Position numbers and translations under genes: made by a program
Source: Mauremys mutica
Lineage: Eukaryota; Chordata; Testudines; Geoemydidae
Assembly (NCBI RefSeq): GCF_020497125.1
Contig: NC_059089.1
Span: 29,158,282-29,222,281, forward strand
DNA length: 64,000 nt
Direction of reading: 5' to 3'
The notes under the pieces: model-generated
Databases searched by the model: none
The model's input: only the letters and a program-made list of their open reading frames with translations
What the model was told of the DNA's origin: nothing
Shown here: piece after piece, positions 35,341 through 47,000 of the stretch
Layout of the letters: each line of letters starts with the position of its first letter
Position numbering within the stretch: position 1 is the first letter of the stretch

Positions 35341-35635
35341 TGGTCTACACTAGTGGGGGGAGATCGATCTAAGATACACAACTTCAGCTACATGAATAGC
35401 ATAGCTGAAGTCGAAGTATCTTAGATCGATTTACCTTGGGTCCTCACAGTGCGGGATCAATGGCCGCGGCTCCCCCATTGACTCCGCTACTGCCTCTCGC
35501 TCTGGTGGAGTTCTGGGGTCGATGGGGAACGCGTTCGGGGATCAATTTGTCGTGTCTAGATGAGACGCGATAAATCGATCCCCGATAGATCGATTACTAC
35601 TTGCCAATCTGGCGGGTAGTGAAGACATAGAGATG
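35341..35635. mobile_element. Harbinger-like MITE with strong internal hairpin
   Basis: It starts 'ctggtctacactagtggggg' and ends near 'gggtagtgaagacata'. It contains a double hairpin: AGATCGATCTAAGATAC (35361-35377) pairs with GTATCTTAGATCGAT (35416-35430), and inside it ACTTCAGCTA pairs with TAGCTGAAGT. A hairpin of the same plan lies at 55036-55102, which links the two elements. No target duplication is defined. Confidence 0.5.
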
Positions 35636-37474
35636 GTGTGCAAAAGACTGCAGCAGCTGTGGCTGGGAGAAAGAATGTACATGACTGACTGAGCTTCTCC
35701 ATGCAAGTTCCAGAGCAGCTGAGGTGGCTATCCACCACTCAGCTTTCCGAGTTCATTAGTAATGTCTATGGGGAGTCCAAGGAACCCAGGAAGCTGAATA
35801 GCAGATACACCCTTCCCAGCTGCCCAGGAACCTGCATGGACCATAATAAATTAAATCTTCCTGTGATGTGAAAGGCAGGGACAGCAAGAGATTGGGCCAC
35901 CATGTCCCCAGCATTCTGCAGCACGTCTTACGGCACCTGTGTGGGAAGGCACTGCCTTCCTGTGCCTATTATACGTGCTTCCCATGGTTTGGGTAGTTTT
36001 TTTTTATGTTGGATATTTTAATGTGAGGGTTTGAATCATTGTGGCATGTATTTATTGTATGTTGACATGAACCTAGAGCAAAGGACAGGTACATTTTAGC
36101 AAATTAATATTATGAGGTCTAGGATATGCCAGTTTGTAATGGTCCTACATAAATGTGACCCTTTAAGAAATGGTCTGAATCTGTTCTTCACTCCACCATC
36201 TAGGGCCAGGGAAAGTGCCCAGAACTGAAGCCTGTAAGAATGAAACTCTTTGTAACTGAAGGTGTAGAAAAAGTATGTGGCACTCCCTTCATTGTTTGTC
36301 TTCACTCAGCTGTGCTTTCAATTGAAATCCCATATCTCCTTGTGACATAAAGGGAAGCATTAGATACACCAAGATAACCCCAAGGGGGTAATGGAGTCTA
36401 TATGGAATGATCAGTGGCTCAATATACTCAGAATTCTGGGGTTTCTCAGGATTCCTAGGGTTCTCTGGGGGTTTCTAAGAAATTTTTCTGGGATTTTAGG
36501 GGGATTCTATGGAGATTTGAAGGGCTTGGGGGCATCAGGGGGACCTGGAGGAGCCAAGACTGCTGAAACAAAGCCTGGCAAAGAACCAGGGGCTGGGGAT
36601 TTATTGGTGGGGCTCCTGTTAAGGTTATGTTTAAATATTTTTTGGGAAAAGAAAATGTTATTGATATAACAATAAATGGTCAATACATAATATGTTGCTT
36701 AATATTGTTAGTTCTGTATTAAGATGTGACTTACACATGTCAAGACAATCTAATGATGATGTCTGTGACACTTGCTGGGGTACCCAGGATTGTTAGGTAC
36801 CTCACTACTACCTGCCGTTAGCATGAAGCAGTTTTGTTTGTGCCTGATGTTTGTCAGCTTCATGAAACCACCAGCATCTGGCCTCACAAGCACTGCCTTC
36901 GAGTCCTCCACAGACCTTGCTCTATCTTGCTCTCTTTGTACAGGTAGCAACAAACACGCACAACCCTGAATCCTTGGAGCATTATCTGCAGTGTCCAGCC
37001 CTTTATCCTCTGAACTCTCAAACTTATCAGGCCTGCTATTCCCAAGGGAACAGTACACACCACTCTGTAAGATTCAATTCAGAACCATCACTTTGCCTTA
37101 CATCACAGCACTTATAGTTTTCATTATAAATATATCTGTTATTATCAAAGAATAGAGATTCAAGTAATAGTGAGTAAGAATATTGGAAACAAATGGTTAC
37201 ATATAAAACAAAATCCTAACACACTTTTTAGAGACCAAAGATAGTTAACAAGTTACTCTCTTTTCTAACCAAACTTGTCTCACTCAAAGTTCTCTCCAGC
37301 ATTTTCAACCAAGCCTGGTTGAGACCCCTTTTTCATGAACCAAATCAGTGTCCTTTTACTTCTTCAGTGAAGGGTACCAAGGTGACTCCTCTGTCTTCCT
37401 AAATATACTCAAGCAAACCTTTGAGATATACCTCCAGGTAAAGCCTCTCCTCCCTGCTTTTTTTTTTCTTCCTG
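35636..37474. other. Intergenic DNA, no supported gene
   Basis: It contains a diverged GGGGTTTCT-rich patch at 36430-36510. The stretch 36750-37400 may be another interspersed repeat, but its class is not recognised. No exon. Confidence 0.35.
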
Positions 37475-37477
37475 TTA

Positions 37478-37910
37478 GGGCTTGTCTACACTTAAAATGC
37501 TATAGTAGTGCTCTAGTAGCACAGCTGCTCTGCTGTAGCACTTCAGTGTAGACAAACGATCGACAACCTTTGGCCTGTGGTCTGCCAGGGTAAGCACCCT
37601 GGTGGGATGGGACGGTTTGTTTACCTGCCGTGTCTGCAGATTCAGCCGATCATGGCTCCCTCTGGCCGCGGTTCACCGCTCCAGGCCAGTGGGGGCTGTG
37701 GGAAGCGGTGCAGGTGTAGACACTACCTATACCAATGGGAGGGTGTAGGTAATTCACCTCCTTGAGAGGAGGTGACTAGGTTGGCTGAATTCTTCAATTG
37801 ACCTAGTACTGTCTGCATGGGAACTTAAGTTGGCTTAATAACACCACTCAGTGGTGTGGATTTTTCACATCCTTAACCAACTGACCTAATTTTCTAGTGT
37901 AGACTAGGTC
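37478..37910. mobile_element. Harbinger-like MITE with TTA duplication
   Basis: The termini GGGCTTGTCTACACTTA and TAGTGTAGACTAGGTC are imperfect inverted repeats, and TTA flanks both sides (37475-37477, 37911-37913), as expected for the 3-bp TWA duplication of PIF/Harbinger elements. The interior 'gatcgacaacctttggcctg' to 'ctgtgggaagcggtgc' looks like an inserted unrelated piece. Immediately to the right, 37914-37960 begins another MITE end (GGGTATGTCTACACTGG). Confidence 0.65.
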
Positions 37911-37960
37911 TTAGGGTATGTCTACACTGGCAGAGTTACAGCGCTCGGAGTTACAGTGTA

Positions 37961-40790
37961 TGTCCAGGGATCATATCCAGCCTTCTCCTTTGGAGTACAA
38001 TGCAGAGGGTACTGTACACCTCTGTCCCGTCCCATTTTCTTCCACCCCCTAATCCTGAGGATCAGCTGGTCTGTGGTGTGAAGGAGGCGCTGGGGGTGTG
38101 TGCTCAGGGGAGGGCCAGGTGAATAAAAATCAATGATTTTTTTTTATTTAAATAGGTTTTTTCCCCTCAAAAAGCATTTGATCAAAAAAATCCGATCTAA
38201 AGATAGTTTTATTTAAAATACATTATAGCTCAAAGATATCTCATCATGGAATAGGGATTATAAATTCTAATTCTATAGTATGAGACAGTATATTAATGTA
38301 ATGTTTAAGAAAAGTTTTGTAAATGAGTTCCAATAGTTCATGGATTAGGGACCCAATTTTATGAGGTTCCAGGGGCTTCTGTATCGACTATTTAGGTTAA
38401 TCTTTCTATCTACCCAGTGGGACTCAGTGCTCAGTCTAGAAGATACCATCAGAGATACTTAGTTCTGCAGTTCTCAAACTGTAGATTTGTGTCTCCAGAG
38501 ATAACATGCCTGTTAATGCAAAAATGTTTTAAAATAAATAAATTTAGAGGTGAGAAATAACAGACCTCAACCCTATTGTCCCTCTGCAAATTTGTGTACA
38601 CGGAGTCAATCCCTTACCGCTCTCTAAAAGTGCAAAGTTTCAAAAAGTTCAATGAATCAAAGATTGTTGGGGATGGAATAGATCTGGACAAGGAGAAGAA
38701 GTCTGGAGATAAATGTGAGAAGGGAGGGCCAGACAGTAGAAACAAAAGTGAAACTGAGCAACATATTCCAGAAGTCTTGAGGTCTTTCTGAGTGTAGCCT
38801 TCATTGATTTGAGATCTACCATACCATTCTCTCACTAGAAGGGAAAACCTGTAATGGCAGCCGGCTATAAAAGAGACCCAGTTTGGGAATATTTTAATAC
38901 TGGATACATGATTAAATAGAGGCTTCCACCCTGGGAGAGGAGGCTGAACTCGGTGGGAAGAGGTGGGGTGGGGTGGAGTAGGGGCAGGAAGAGTTGGAGT
39001 GGGGCATTGAGGTGGAGGGGTGGAGTAGGAGTGTGGCTTGGGGTTGAGCACCCCTGGGGATAGTTGGAAGCCGGGACCTGTCGTCTTTGGTGAACTAGAA
39101 TGTTCATATCACACTCGGGGAGATTCTTTTAACCCCTCTGCATACCTTTGCCAGTTAGCATGAAGAGGTTCTTGGGTCACAATGTCTTATTGTAAATGAC
39201 CCAAAATATCTATCAAATTCTTTATTTAAAAAAAAAAAACTAACAAAGAAAACACCTCCCTTAGACCCAGATTCCATCTCAACCACCTTTTATTACTTAT
39301 TTGTATAGTGATAACAGTAGTAGCTGTAGTTACAGACCAGAACTCCATTGTGCCAGGCACTGTACAGACATGTAACAAAAAGATGATCTCTGCCCTTAAA
39401 AATTTACAATCCAAGTATACGACAAGAGACAACAGGTGGTTATAGAAAACCAGATAAGGAGAACGCATGGGAATGATAAGACAATAATCACACTAGTCTT
39501 AGGTCTCTAGATATAGCATATCAATTATGTTGCCACTTGTTTTAATTTGCTTGCCTTTATTGTCCTCAGCTGATTTTCGACGTTACTTACTTCACCCTGC
39601 CACCAGCATTCCTCCTCCTATTCCTTGTCTCTACCTTTCCCCCAGCCACCAACCGCACATCTCCTTCCAGCCTCCCCTGGAATGGTATCCTCTTTCCCGT
39701 TTTCTCTGCCTCTTCCCCCCACCCCCATCTACATTTAGAAATTTAATTGTGCCATCAAGATACAAACATAACCTAGCTAAGTAATTGATTTAACTCTTAC
39801 ATTTCCTCTCTCTCATAACCCCCTTTATCTCTTATTCTCACTCATTGTCTTATCAATAATTAGATAGTAATATCTTTAGGGCAGAAATTAAATCTCTTAT
39901 TTTCTGTAGCACACTTCTAGGCACTGTTATAAATGATAGCGGCAGTGAATGTGAACATAAACATGTTTAGATGTAAATGTGCCCAAACCATTTTTATATC
40001 ATGGCTATAAGACCTAAGAAAACTAATTTGCAGTCCTCCTTGTTGTCAAGGACTGGTTAAAAATCCCTAGTTCCCGTTCAGATACAATACCTTGTGTACA
40101 GCAGCAGCATAAGAGTATGGAGTCATTTTCACTTACACTGTAACCATATTTCAAACTTTTCCTTCGGCCAGTTTTCTCTTCAGTCACTGATCTCACACTT
40201 GCACCTTCTTTTCAGGTTGGCTTATTTTCCTGCAGTAGACTCTTAATTACGGATCTTTGAACATGGTGTTAGGAGAGCAAGGATGTGATTCATTAATCCT
40301 TTAATTAATCTATGCTTAGCTCATCCAATTTCCTTGAAAAGGGAATTCATCAATAAAGTAATTGGCCATTTCTTACAGGCAGATTTCCATGAACAGCAAT
40401 GCCTCTTCTGCAACAGGAAGAACTTCAGGTTCAGTAATATTTAGAGAAGCTCATTAGAGACAAGTCAGGTGATCAACTGCTTAGTGTCCAAAAGAGCAAA
40501 ATGGATGAGGTCCTCTCAAACAAGTCAGATTCAAAATAATTTTTGGACATAAGGTTAGTAGACTTGGTTAATCTGAAGAAATTAGAGTCTAAAATTCAGA
40601 GTAAAAGATTTTTGTAAATTTTTGATTTTACAAATAGCTCTTCTTCGGGTCTGGGAAATGTACTCTGAGGATATGTCGCCGCTGTAATTACAAACCTGTG
40701 GCTGGTCCATGCCAGCTGACGGGTTTGCAATGCTTGGGCTAAGGGGCTATTTAACTGCTGTGTAGATGCTCAGGCTCTAAAATAAACTAC
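37961..40790. other. Intergenic DNA with old repeat remnants
   Basis: A segment at about 38120-38800 with 'atcaatgatttttttttatt' and 'gttggggatggaatagatct' resembles a turtle DNA-transposon relic. At 39330-39440 'tgtgccaggcactgtacag' resembles an ancient CORE-type repeat. At 40660-40790 phrases match the ends of the 8674-9515 element ('cagctgac', 'ctgtgtagatgctcaggctc'). No gene is supported. Confidence 0.35.
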
Positions 40791-40797
40791 TCTAGAT

Positions 40798-41532
40798 TAG
40801 GGATGTAAATATCGTTAAAAAGGTTAACCAGTGTGACAAGGTCAGGCCAGATGGCTACAGGAGAGTGTTAGAAGGCAGATTGTTAGTCCCTGTTTAAGTA
40901 GATCCCTTTTCCCTGGGGAGCTGAGGATAAAGAAGGTGTTGAGAGGAGGCCGTGGGGAAGTAGCCCAGGGAGTTGTAGCTGTTGCGCAGCTGTACCAGGA
41001 GGCACTCTAGACAGCTGCAGTCCACAGGGCCCTGGGCTGGAACCTGGAGTAGAGGGTGGGCCCGAGTTCCCCCCAAACCTCCCAACTCCTGATCAGACAC
41101 AGGAGGAATTGGCCTGGATTGTGGCCCCTACCAGAGGGAAAGGTCTCTGGGCTGTTTCCTGACCCACCTGGTGAATCTCTGAGGCGAGCAAATCCGCCAA
41201 TAAGCGCAGGACCCACCAAGGTAGAGGAGGAACTTTGTCACACTAGTTAAACAATTAAAATTATATTGTTTAATCGGTCAGCCGATTAAAGGGAGAGGGG
41301 CGGGGGCTGCCCTGGTCAGCAGGACTGAGGCTGTTCCTGGGGCCGGCTGCCACGGCCCGGGGCTGCTGCTCCGGCCAGTGCAGCCCAAGGCTGTGGCTGG
41401 GGTTGGCTGTCCATCGAGTCCCACGGGGCTGGGGCTGCTCCGGCCTGCCCGGGGTTGGGGGTTAAGTGTTAGCCTGGGTTAACTGGTAAGGCTAATGCTT
41501 ACCAGTTAACCGTTTACTATATTACATCCCTA
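40798..41532. mobile_element. hAT-type DNA transposon with an internal insertion
   Basis: The left end TAGGGATGTAAAT and the right end ATTACATCCCTA are inverted repeats. A perfect 8-bp duplication CTCTAGAT lies at 40790-40797 and 41533-41540. Inside, from about 40833 to 41248, a second segment runs from 'cagtgtgacaagg' to 'ctttgtcacactag' and is probably a separate element inserted between 'ggttaac' and 'ttaaac'. No transposase. Confidence 0.87.
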
Positions 41533-41583
41533 CTCTAGATAACTTAAGAAAATATCTAACTTGTGAGGAAACTTGTAACTCAT

Positions 41584-41784
41584 GTATCAGAGGGGTAGCC
41601 GTGTTAGTCTGGATCTGTAAAAGCAGCAGAGAGTCTTGTGGCACCTTATAGACTAACAGACGTTTAGGAGCATGAGCTTTTGTGGTTGAATACCCACTTC
41701 ATCCGACGAAGTGGGTATTCACCCACAAAAGCTCATGCTCCAAAACGTCTGTTAGTCTATAAGGTGCCACAAGACTCTTTGCTG
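41584..41784. mobile_element. Fold-back Penelope-like insert with two hammerhead-like blocks
   Basis: Two inverted copies of 'gtggcaccttatagactaac' plus 'gagcatgagcttttgtgg' meet head to head around 41699, so the RNA would fold into one long hairpin. A single-copy tail 'aggggtagccgtgttagtct' sits at the left. A 12-bp duplication CTTGTAACTCAT lies at 41572-41583 and 41785-41796. The right arm has CCGACGA, GTGGG-TATTC-ACCCAC, AAAA and GCTCATGC. The GAAA of a hammerhead core is mutated to AAAA, so it should be inactive. Confidence 0.75.
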
Positions 41785-41796
41785 CTTGTAACTCAT

Positions 41797-42462
41797 ATTT
41801 AGTAAGAGATTTTTTGGGTTTTTTTAACATAGCACTTACTCCAGAGGGTTTCAGTTAAAAAATAAATCTGGGAAGGATGAAGGGAAACTCACTTGACAGT
41901 GGTTCTCTCCTTTTCTAATCTATTTTTTGTGGTCTCCTTTCTAATATTTAAGTTAGAATAAATGCAAATGTTCACCCTGTATCAGGGAGCAAAACCACCA
42001 AAAGCCACGGAACAACAGCAGGCAGAATTTACAATGTTATACATTTAAGGCTGGTTTCAAATGTTTAATGTGAAATGTCTGTATTAGAGGAGTAGGTACC
42101 TTTATTTCCTGGCCAATTACCAAGTGCAGAGTCTAGGGAGAAAATAGAAAAATTCCACACAAAGCATGTCCAAGAGAGGGGATGAGGATTGAAGGTGGAA
42201 GTAGAGGATGGAAAACATAACTAATCAGTAATTGGTATCTAACTCTGAGGAGGAGGAACAACTTACAAAAAAAAAAAAAACCAGGAATGATTATGCTATG
42301 TAGGTGCAGGAGTAGATTAGCTTTCAGTTTAAATATTTCCTACTTTTAACTGGTAAAGTAATTACCGATATCTACTTTTACTTTCTACTTTTAAATGGTA
42401 ATGTTCATTCTAACTTTAACCCATTTCTCTCATAGACACTTACCTAGAACTTAAATGCAGAA
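41797..42462. other. Upstream region of the GT92 gene
   Basis: Repeat-poor, with an A-run at 42267-42280. 'cccatttctctcatag' ending at 42436 is a plausible splice acceptor 26 nt before the ATG, so a non-coding first exon further left is likely. Confidence 0.4.
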
Positions 42463-43842
42463 ATGTCTTGCTATGGAAGAATCTTTTTTTTTGTGATGGT
42501 CCTTTTCGTACTGATTCTGTACTCCCTCTTGTACTATTGGGTAACACAAAACTCTTTCCCATCAAAGTCGACAGGGCCGATTGACCTCTGTCAAGGTGAG
42601 ATTGCCAGGGATACAATCACAGCATTAAAATATAATAAAACATTTATAATAGCACCATACTTTGACAAAAGACAAATAAACCTCACTCGTGTAATTGGGA
42701 TTGTACACCATAATGAAGTAAGAGATCTTTATTGCTGGTTTTGTTGTCAATCTGATGGCAAGGTATCTGTGGAAAGGGCAGCAATAGATGTTCATTCAGA
42801 TCTATTTGGATTCCCTTATGGTACAGCAGATTTACTTTGTGTGGAGCCCCAAAACTGTGATCCAAACTATGTGTCAATTCATTGGTCCTCTAAAGGAAAT
42901 ATTGTCCGGCTACCAAGGTTTGAAATAAAAAACCGTGATGACAAGACCCTTTCTGTTGAATTCACTGTGTGCATCTCTACCATGTTTGGAAATTACAACA
43001 ATGTCTTACAATTCATACAGAGCATTGAGATGTATAAAATTCTTGGGGCACAGAAAGTTGTTATCTATAAGAACAGCTGCAGCCAATTGATGGAGAAAGC
43101 CTTGGAATTTTATATTGCAGAAGGAACTGTTGAGATAATTCCCTGGCCAATTACTTCATACTTCAACGTTTCTTCTTACTGGCATTTTTCTATGGATACC
43201 AAAGACATTGGCTACTATGGACAAATCACTGCTCTAAATGATTGTGTTTACCGCAACATGTACAGGAGCAAGTTTGTGCTTCTTAATGATATTGATGAAA
43301 TTATTCTGCCCATTAAACACCTGGACTGGAAAACAATGATGAGCAGCCTTCAGGAGCAAAATCCAGGGACTGGCATTTTCCTCTTTGAGAACCACATCTT
43401 CCCTAAAACTGTATATTCTTCGAATGAGGCATTCAACATTTCATCCTGGAGTGCTGTACCAGGGGTCAACATACTCCAGCATATTTATAAAGAGCCTGAT
43501 AGACCATGGGCCTTCAGTCCTAGGAAAATGATAGTTGATCCAAGGAAAGTGATTCAGACTTCGGTCCACTCTGTTCTAAAGGCCTATGGAGGCAGCCTAG
43601 AAGTTTCCAGGGACATTGCAATTACTTATCATTGCAGAGACCCTCTCCAAGGAAACATACCTAAAAAATTTCTCACTAAGGATCCAACTCTCTGGAGATA
43701 TAATTTGTCTTTGATTAAGAATGTTAACAAAGTGCTAAAAAAGCAGTACTTCAAATGGACCATGAAAAAAGTATTGCAGGTATTCTCAGAAGCCATTGGA
43801 AACACCTTTAAAGGGATAGTTATAGACATTTCTACTTTATAA
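42463..43842 (+). CDS. Glycosyltransferase family 92 (DUF23) protein, type II membrane
   Basis: A complete 459-residue single-exon ORF and the only long conserved ORF in the window. A short cytoplasmic N terminus (residues 1-6) is followed by one membrane segment (about 7-27), as in Golgi type II glycosyltransferases. The GT92 catalytic domain covers about 163-425: 'FTVCISTMFGN', 'IQSIEMYKILGAQKVVIYKN', 'YGQITALNDCVYR' (252-264), and the DxD-like metal/nucleotide site 'LLNDIDEIILP' (273-283). N-glycosylation sequons lie at N58, N73, N235, N325 and N414. Known members include worm GALT-1 and a pigeon beta-1,4-galactosyltransferase acting on galactose ends, so a galactosyltransferase role is inferred. 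The ATG follows an acceptor-like site closely. No frameshift or stop is present. Exact acceptor sugar unknown. Confidence 0.93.
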   Translation: MSCYGRIFFFVMVLFVLILYSLLYYWVTQNSFPSKSTGPIDLCQGEIARDTITALKYNKTFIIAPYFDKRQINLTRVIGIVHHNEVRDLYCWFCCQSDGKVSVERAAIDVHSDLFGFPYGTADLLCVEPQNCDPNYVSIHWSSKGNIVRLPRFEIKNRDDKTLSVEFTVCISTMFGNYNNVLQFIQSIEMYKILGAQKVVIYKNSCSQLMEKALEFYIAEGTVEIIPWPITSYFNVSSYWHFSMDTKDIGYYGQITALNDCVYRNMYRSKFVLLNDIDEIILPIKHLDWKTMMSSLQEQNPGTGIFLFENHIFPKTVYSSNEAFNISSWSAVPGVNILQHIYKEPDRPWAFSPRKMIVDPRKVIQTSVHSVLKAYGGSLEVSRDIAITYHCRDPLQGNIPKKFLTKDPTLWRYNLSLIKNVNKVLKKQYFKWTMKKVLQVFSEAIGNTFKGIVIDISTL

Positions 43843-44690
43843 ATCCTAAGGCCCCCATTTGTAAAAGGGCAAACCAATTTAGTCATAATTTTGCAGCATT
43901 GAAAACGAGACCTGGAAAAGCAATCCTACTGATGGTAAAATCTACTGTAAATTAAAAGCATAAGTGAGCCATAAGGAGATGTGATACAAGTATGTTAAGA
44001 ATGGTGGTATGATATTGTTAAATGTCTCTCTCTCTCTCTCTTTCTTTCTTGCTTTAATCCCATCTAAAGAAGCTGAAAATACATTGTACGTAATCTCATT
44101 CACTTTCCTTATGTTTATGGAACCATAACTTGGTTATGTTATTTATTTAGGAATCAGAGTATTGCTCTACTTCTAGAAATAGGAGGACAAGGTAAAACTC
44201 CAAATATACCTTCCCTAGCTTAGCAGTTAAGGGCTCCTCAGCTTTAAAGGTGGTGGTCTTTAAATAAATGTGTTAAATATTTGGTTTTAATATTTTCTTT
44301 CTTTCGGCATTGTAATCTGTTGTTAGGAAATTATTGAATTAGAACATAACAAAGAAAGTAATATAGCAAAATGACCATTTTGCTTTGTGTTGTTTCTAGT
44401 CCATCCGTTACTCCAGTGAGTTTGACTGCATAAGTTAATGTAAATTCAGTCTATGAACTTTAAAACTACTTTTATCATTTCTTGTTCAAGGAGCATAGAA
44501 AGAGGTGGTTTTATTTAGTGTTGTAAGTTTCCCCTTATGCCAGCAGCCATATGATCTCTGAATTGCTAGCTTTGCCAGCTGATATTTCACGTCTCACATT
44601 TTCAGACAGTCATTGTTTTTGTAAGCAACATGGTGTTTATAAAAATTATGAATAAAGTTAATAGTCTGTGAATCTAATAAAACCACAGTT
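43843..44690 (+). other. Probable 3' UTR of the GT92 gene
   Basis: Unique sequence after the stop codon, with a (CT)n tract near 44026-44042 and candidate polyadenylation signals AATAAA at 44263-44268, 44651-44656 and 44676-44681. Confidence 0.5.
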
Positions 44691-45860
44691 CTCATTAAAC
44701 AGGTGTTGCGGGTATAATCTCACATAACAGCATCAGTGCAAATCCAGTTAACATTAATAGGAGAATTAGCCATGGGCAAAACAAAACCATTTTCAAAAAA
44801 ACACCTTCACCTGGACCCCCCTGCAGAGTCCCATTACTGTTGTACCCAGAACCCGCCAACAAGCCTCTGTGCATCCAGATCCCCCCTCATAGCTGGATCC
44901 CCCACTGAGCCGCCCGCACCCAGATTGCCCCACACAGAACTGTCTCAACCCATACTGGATCCCCCCACTCTAAGCTCCTCCACACTAGGATCTTGCCTTG
45001 CTGAGCCTGCCTGCCCACACTTGGTGCACCTGGCATAGAGGGGCAAAACCTGGGGTGTTTCTGGGACAGGCCCATTCCTTATGCTGTTATCCCATGCTGG
45101 TTTTGATCACAGCTCTCTTGTCCCCATTGATAGGTGCCTGTCTTACCTTTAGAGTCATCAATCTGCCCTCCTCTGACATTTCAATAGGGGCGTGTTTCAG
45201 CCTCCTGGCACCCTTGCATCTGTCTCCGGTTCCTCCTTCATACATCTGGTTCAGCGATGGCTTTCACACTTCTCTTAACATACATTTCCTATTCACACAC
45301 AAAACAGAATTAATTTGAACAGGAACATCAAATTGCAATGCAAAATAAAACAATTATGGCATTCTTTTACTTATTTTAAAATGCTAAACCTACAACAAAT
45401 TGGTGACCCTCAAAGGTCTGTTACTGCCTTGAAATCAGTCCAGACACAGATTCTGGCTGATGTATCTCTATCCATTGGCCCATTAGGCCATTCCTTTCTG
45501 TTATTCAAAAAGGGTGGCTGGTAGGATATGATCAAATCATACACCAATACATTTAATACATGCTACATTATTATTCTTTATCCTTCATTCTAAATTATAT
45601 AAAATACAATCATAAAATCCTCCTACTACAAGGGTTGGTGCAACCTCACCACTGAGTCCGCGTCCCGGGGGGAGCTGCACAGTGATCTTCAACAGCTGTG
45701 CAGCAAGTGGCCTGTGCTCCCCAATGCCATGCTGGAGCCTCCACATTTATTTGGCAAATAAAGTTTGCAGAATTTTGTAGAATTTTAAAATATGGTGTGC
45801 AAATTTTTAATTTTTTGGCACAGAATGCCCTCAGGATTATGTCATTGTTTATTCACAATT
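44691..45860. other. Intergenic DNA, repeat-like C-rich patch
   Basis: 44815-45030 is C-rich ('ggatccccccactctaagct') and likely of repeat origin. No gene or known element is identified. Confidence 0.35.
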
Positions 45861-47000
45861 GAACAGAGTCAACAGAAGAAACTGAGGGAGCCCCATATTA
45901 GAATGTCTCATAACCCTGTGGCTAAGGCACTCACTTGAGAGGTGACAAACCCCTTCTCCCTCTCAGGGAGAGAGTTGAACTAGGTGTCTCCCACATCCCG
46001 GGTGAGTATCCTAACCACTGGGCTTGAGTCATGAGGGAGGTGGTCCTGCTCTCCCCACAAAGTTCTGTGTATGCTTGCCTGTAGGGGCCCAATCTGGTAG
46101 GCATGCTCAGAACGCCTTCAGGCAAGTTAGGTAGAGGAATGCTTTTATCTTTCCCCATTTGTGAATCAGTTTGGGGGGCTTAGGCATCTGGATGCCTGTC
46201 ATATGGCTGCAATGCATGGACAGCCAGCACAGAGCTAGAAACATAGTTGCCTAGGGAACTTTTATTGCAAACACTTAGGTGCCAAGCAAGTTTAGGCATC
46301 TGCAGGGTTCGGTGGCAGCTGAGTAAAGAACATAAGAACGGCCCTACTGGGTCAGACCAAAAGTCCATCTAACTCAGGATCCTGCCTTCCGACAATGTCC
46401 AGTGCCAGGTGCCCCAGAAGGAATGAACAGAACAGGTAATCATCAAGTGATCCATCCCCTGTCGCTCATTCCCAGCTTCTGGCAAACAGAGGCTAGGGAC
46501 ACCATTCCTGTCCATCCTAGCTAATAGCCATTGATGGACCCTATCCTCCATGAATTTATCTAGTTCTTTTTTGAACCCTGTTATGGTCTTGGCTTTCACA
46601 ACATCGTCTGGCAAAGAGTTCCACAGGTGACTGTGCGTTGTGTGAAGAAATACTTCCTTTTATTTGTTTTAAACCTGATGCCTATTAATTTCATTTGGTG
46701 ACCCCTAGTTGTTGTGTTATGAGAAGTAGTAAACAACACTTATCTACTTTCTCTACACCAGTCATGATTTTATAGACCTCAATCATATCTCCCCTTAGCC
46801 GTCTCTTTTCCAAGCTGAAAAGTCCTAGTCTTATTAATCTCTCCTAATACAGAAGCCGTTCTATACCCCTAATCATTTTTGTTGCCCTTTTCCGAACCTT
46901 TTCCAGTAGGTGAGCTGTGTATCCCAATGGAGTGTGCTTCTTGGATTTAGGCACCTAAAGTGCCAGTTAGGCACCTAAGTCCTTTTGTGAATCTAGCCCT
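45861..47000. mobile_element. tRNA-like SINE/repeat composite split by a CR1-type LINE
   Basis: Minus-strand 'cagtggttaggatactca' with 'ctagttcaactctc' (A- and B-box-like) lies at about 45965-46030. The right flank of the LINE carries 'taggcacctaagtccttttg' and 'gaatctagccct', phrases that also occur on its left side ('ttaggtgcc', 'ttaggcatc'), so one repeat appears interrupted by the LINE at 46326-46915. Class is tentative. Confidence 0.4.
46326..46915 (-). mobile_element. CR1-clade LINE 3' end, 5'-truncated
   Basis: Minus-strand copy of the same subfamily as 29507-31208: 'cagaccaaaagtccatct' is the inverse of its 3' UTR, and the tail ATAAGAACATAAGAA-type repeat is at the left. It encodes 'KTITGFKKELDKFMEDR' in antisense. 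Inactive relic. Confidence 0.82.

Noticed and set aside
34935..35381. A 148-codon minus-strand ORF rich in Pro, Ser and Leu.
   Set aside because: It is the complement of a GA-rich tract; low-complexity translation, no domain.
38576..38791. A 71-codon Lys/Glu/Asp-rich ORF that looks protein-like.
   Set aside because: It sits in a segment resembling a common turtle repeat, has no recognised domain and no splice context. It could be a relic of a transposase, but I cannot show this.
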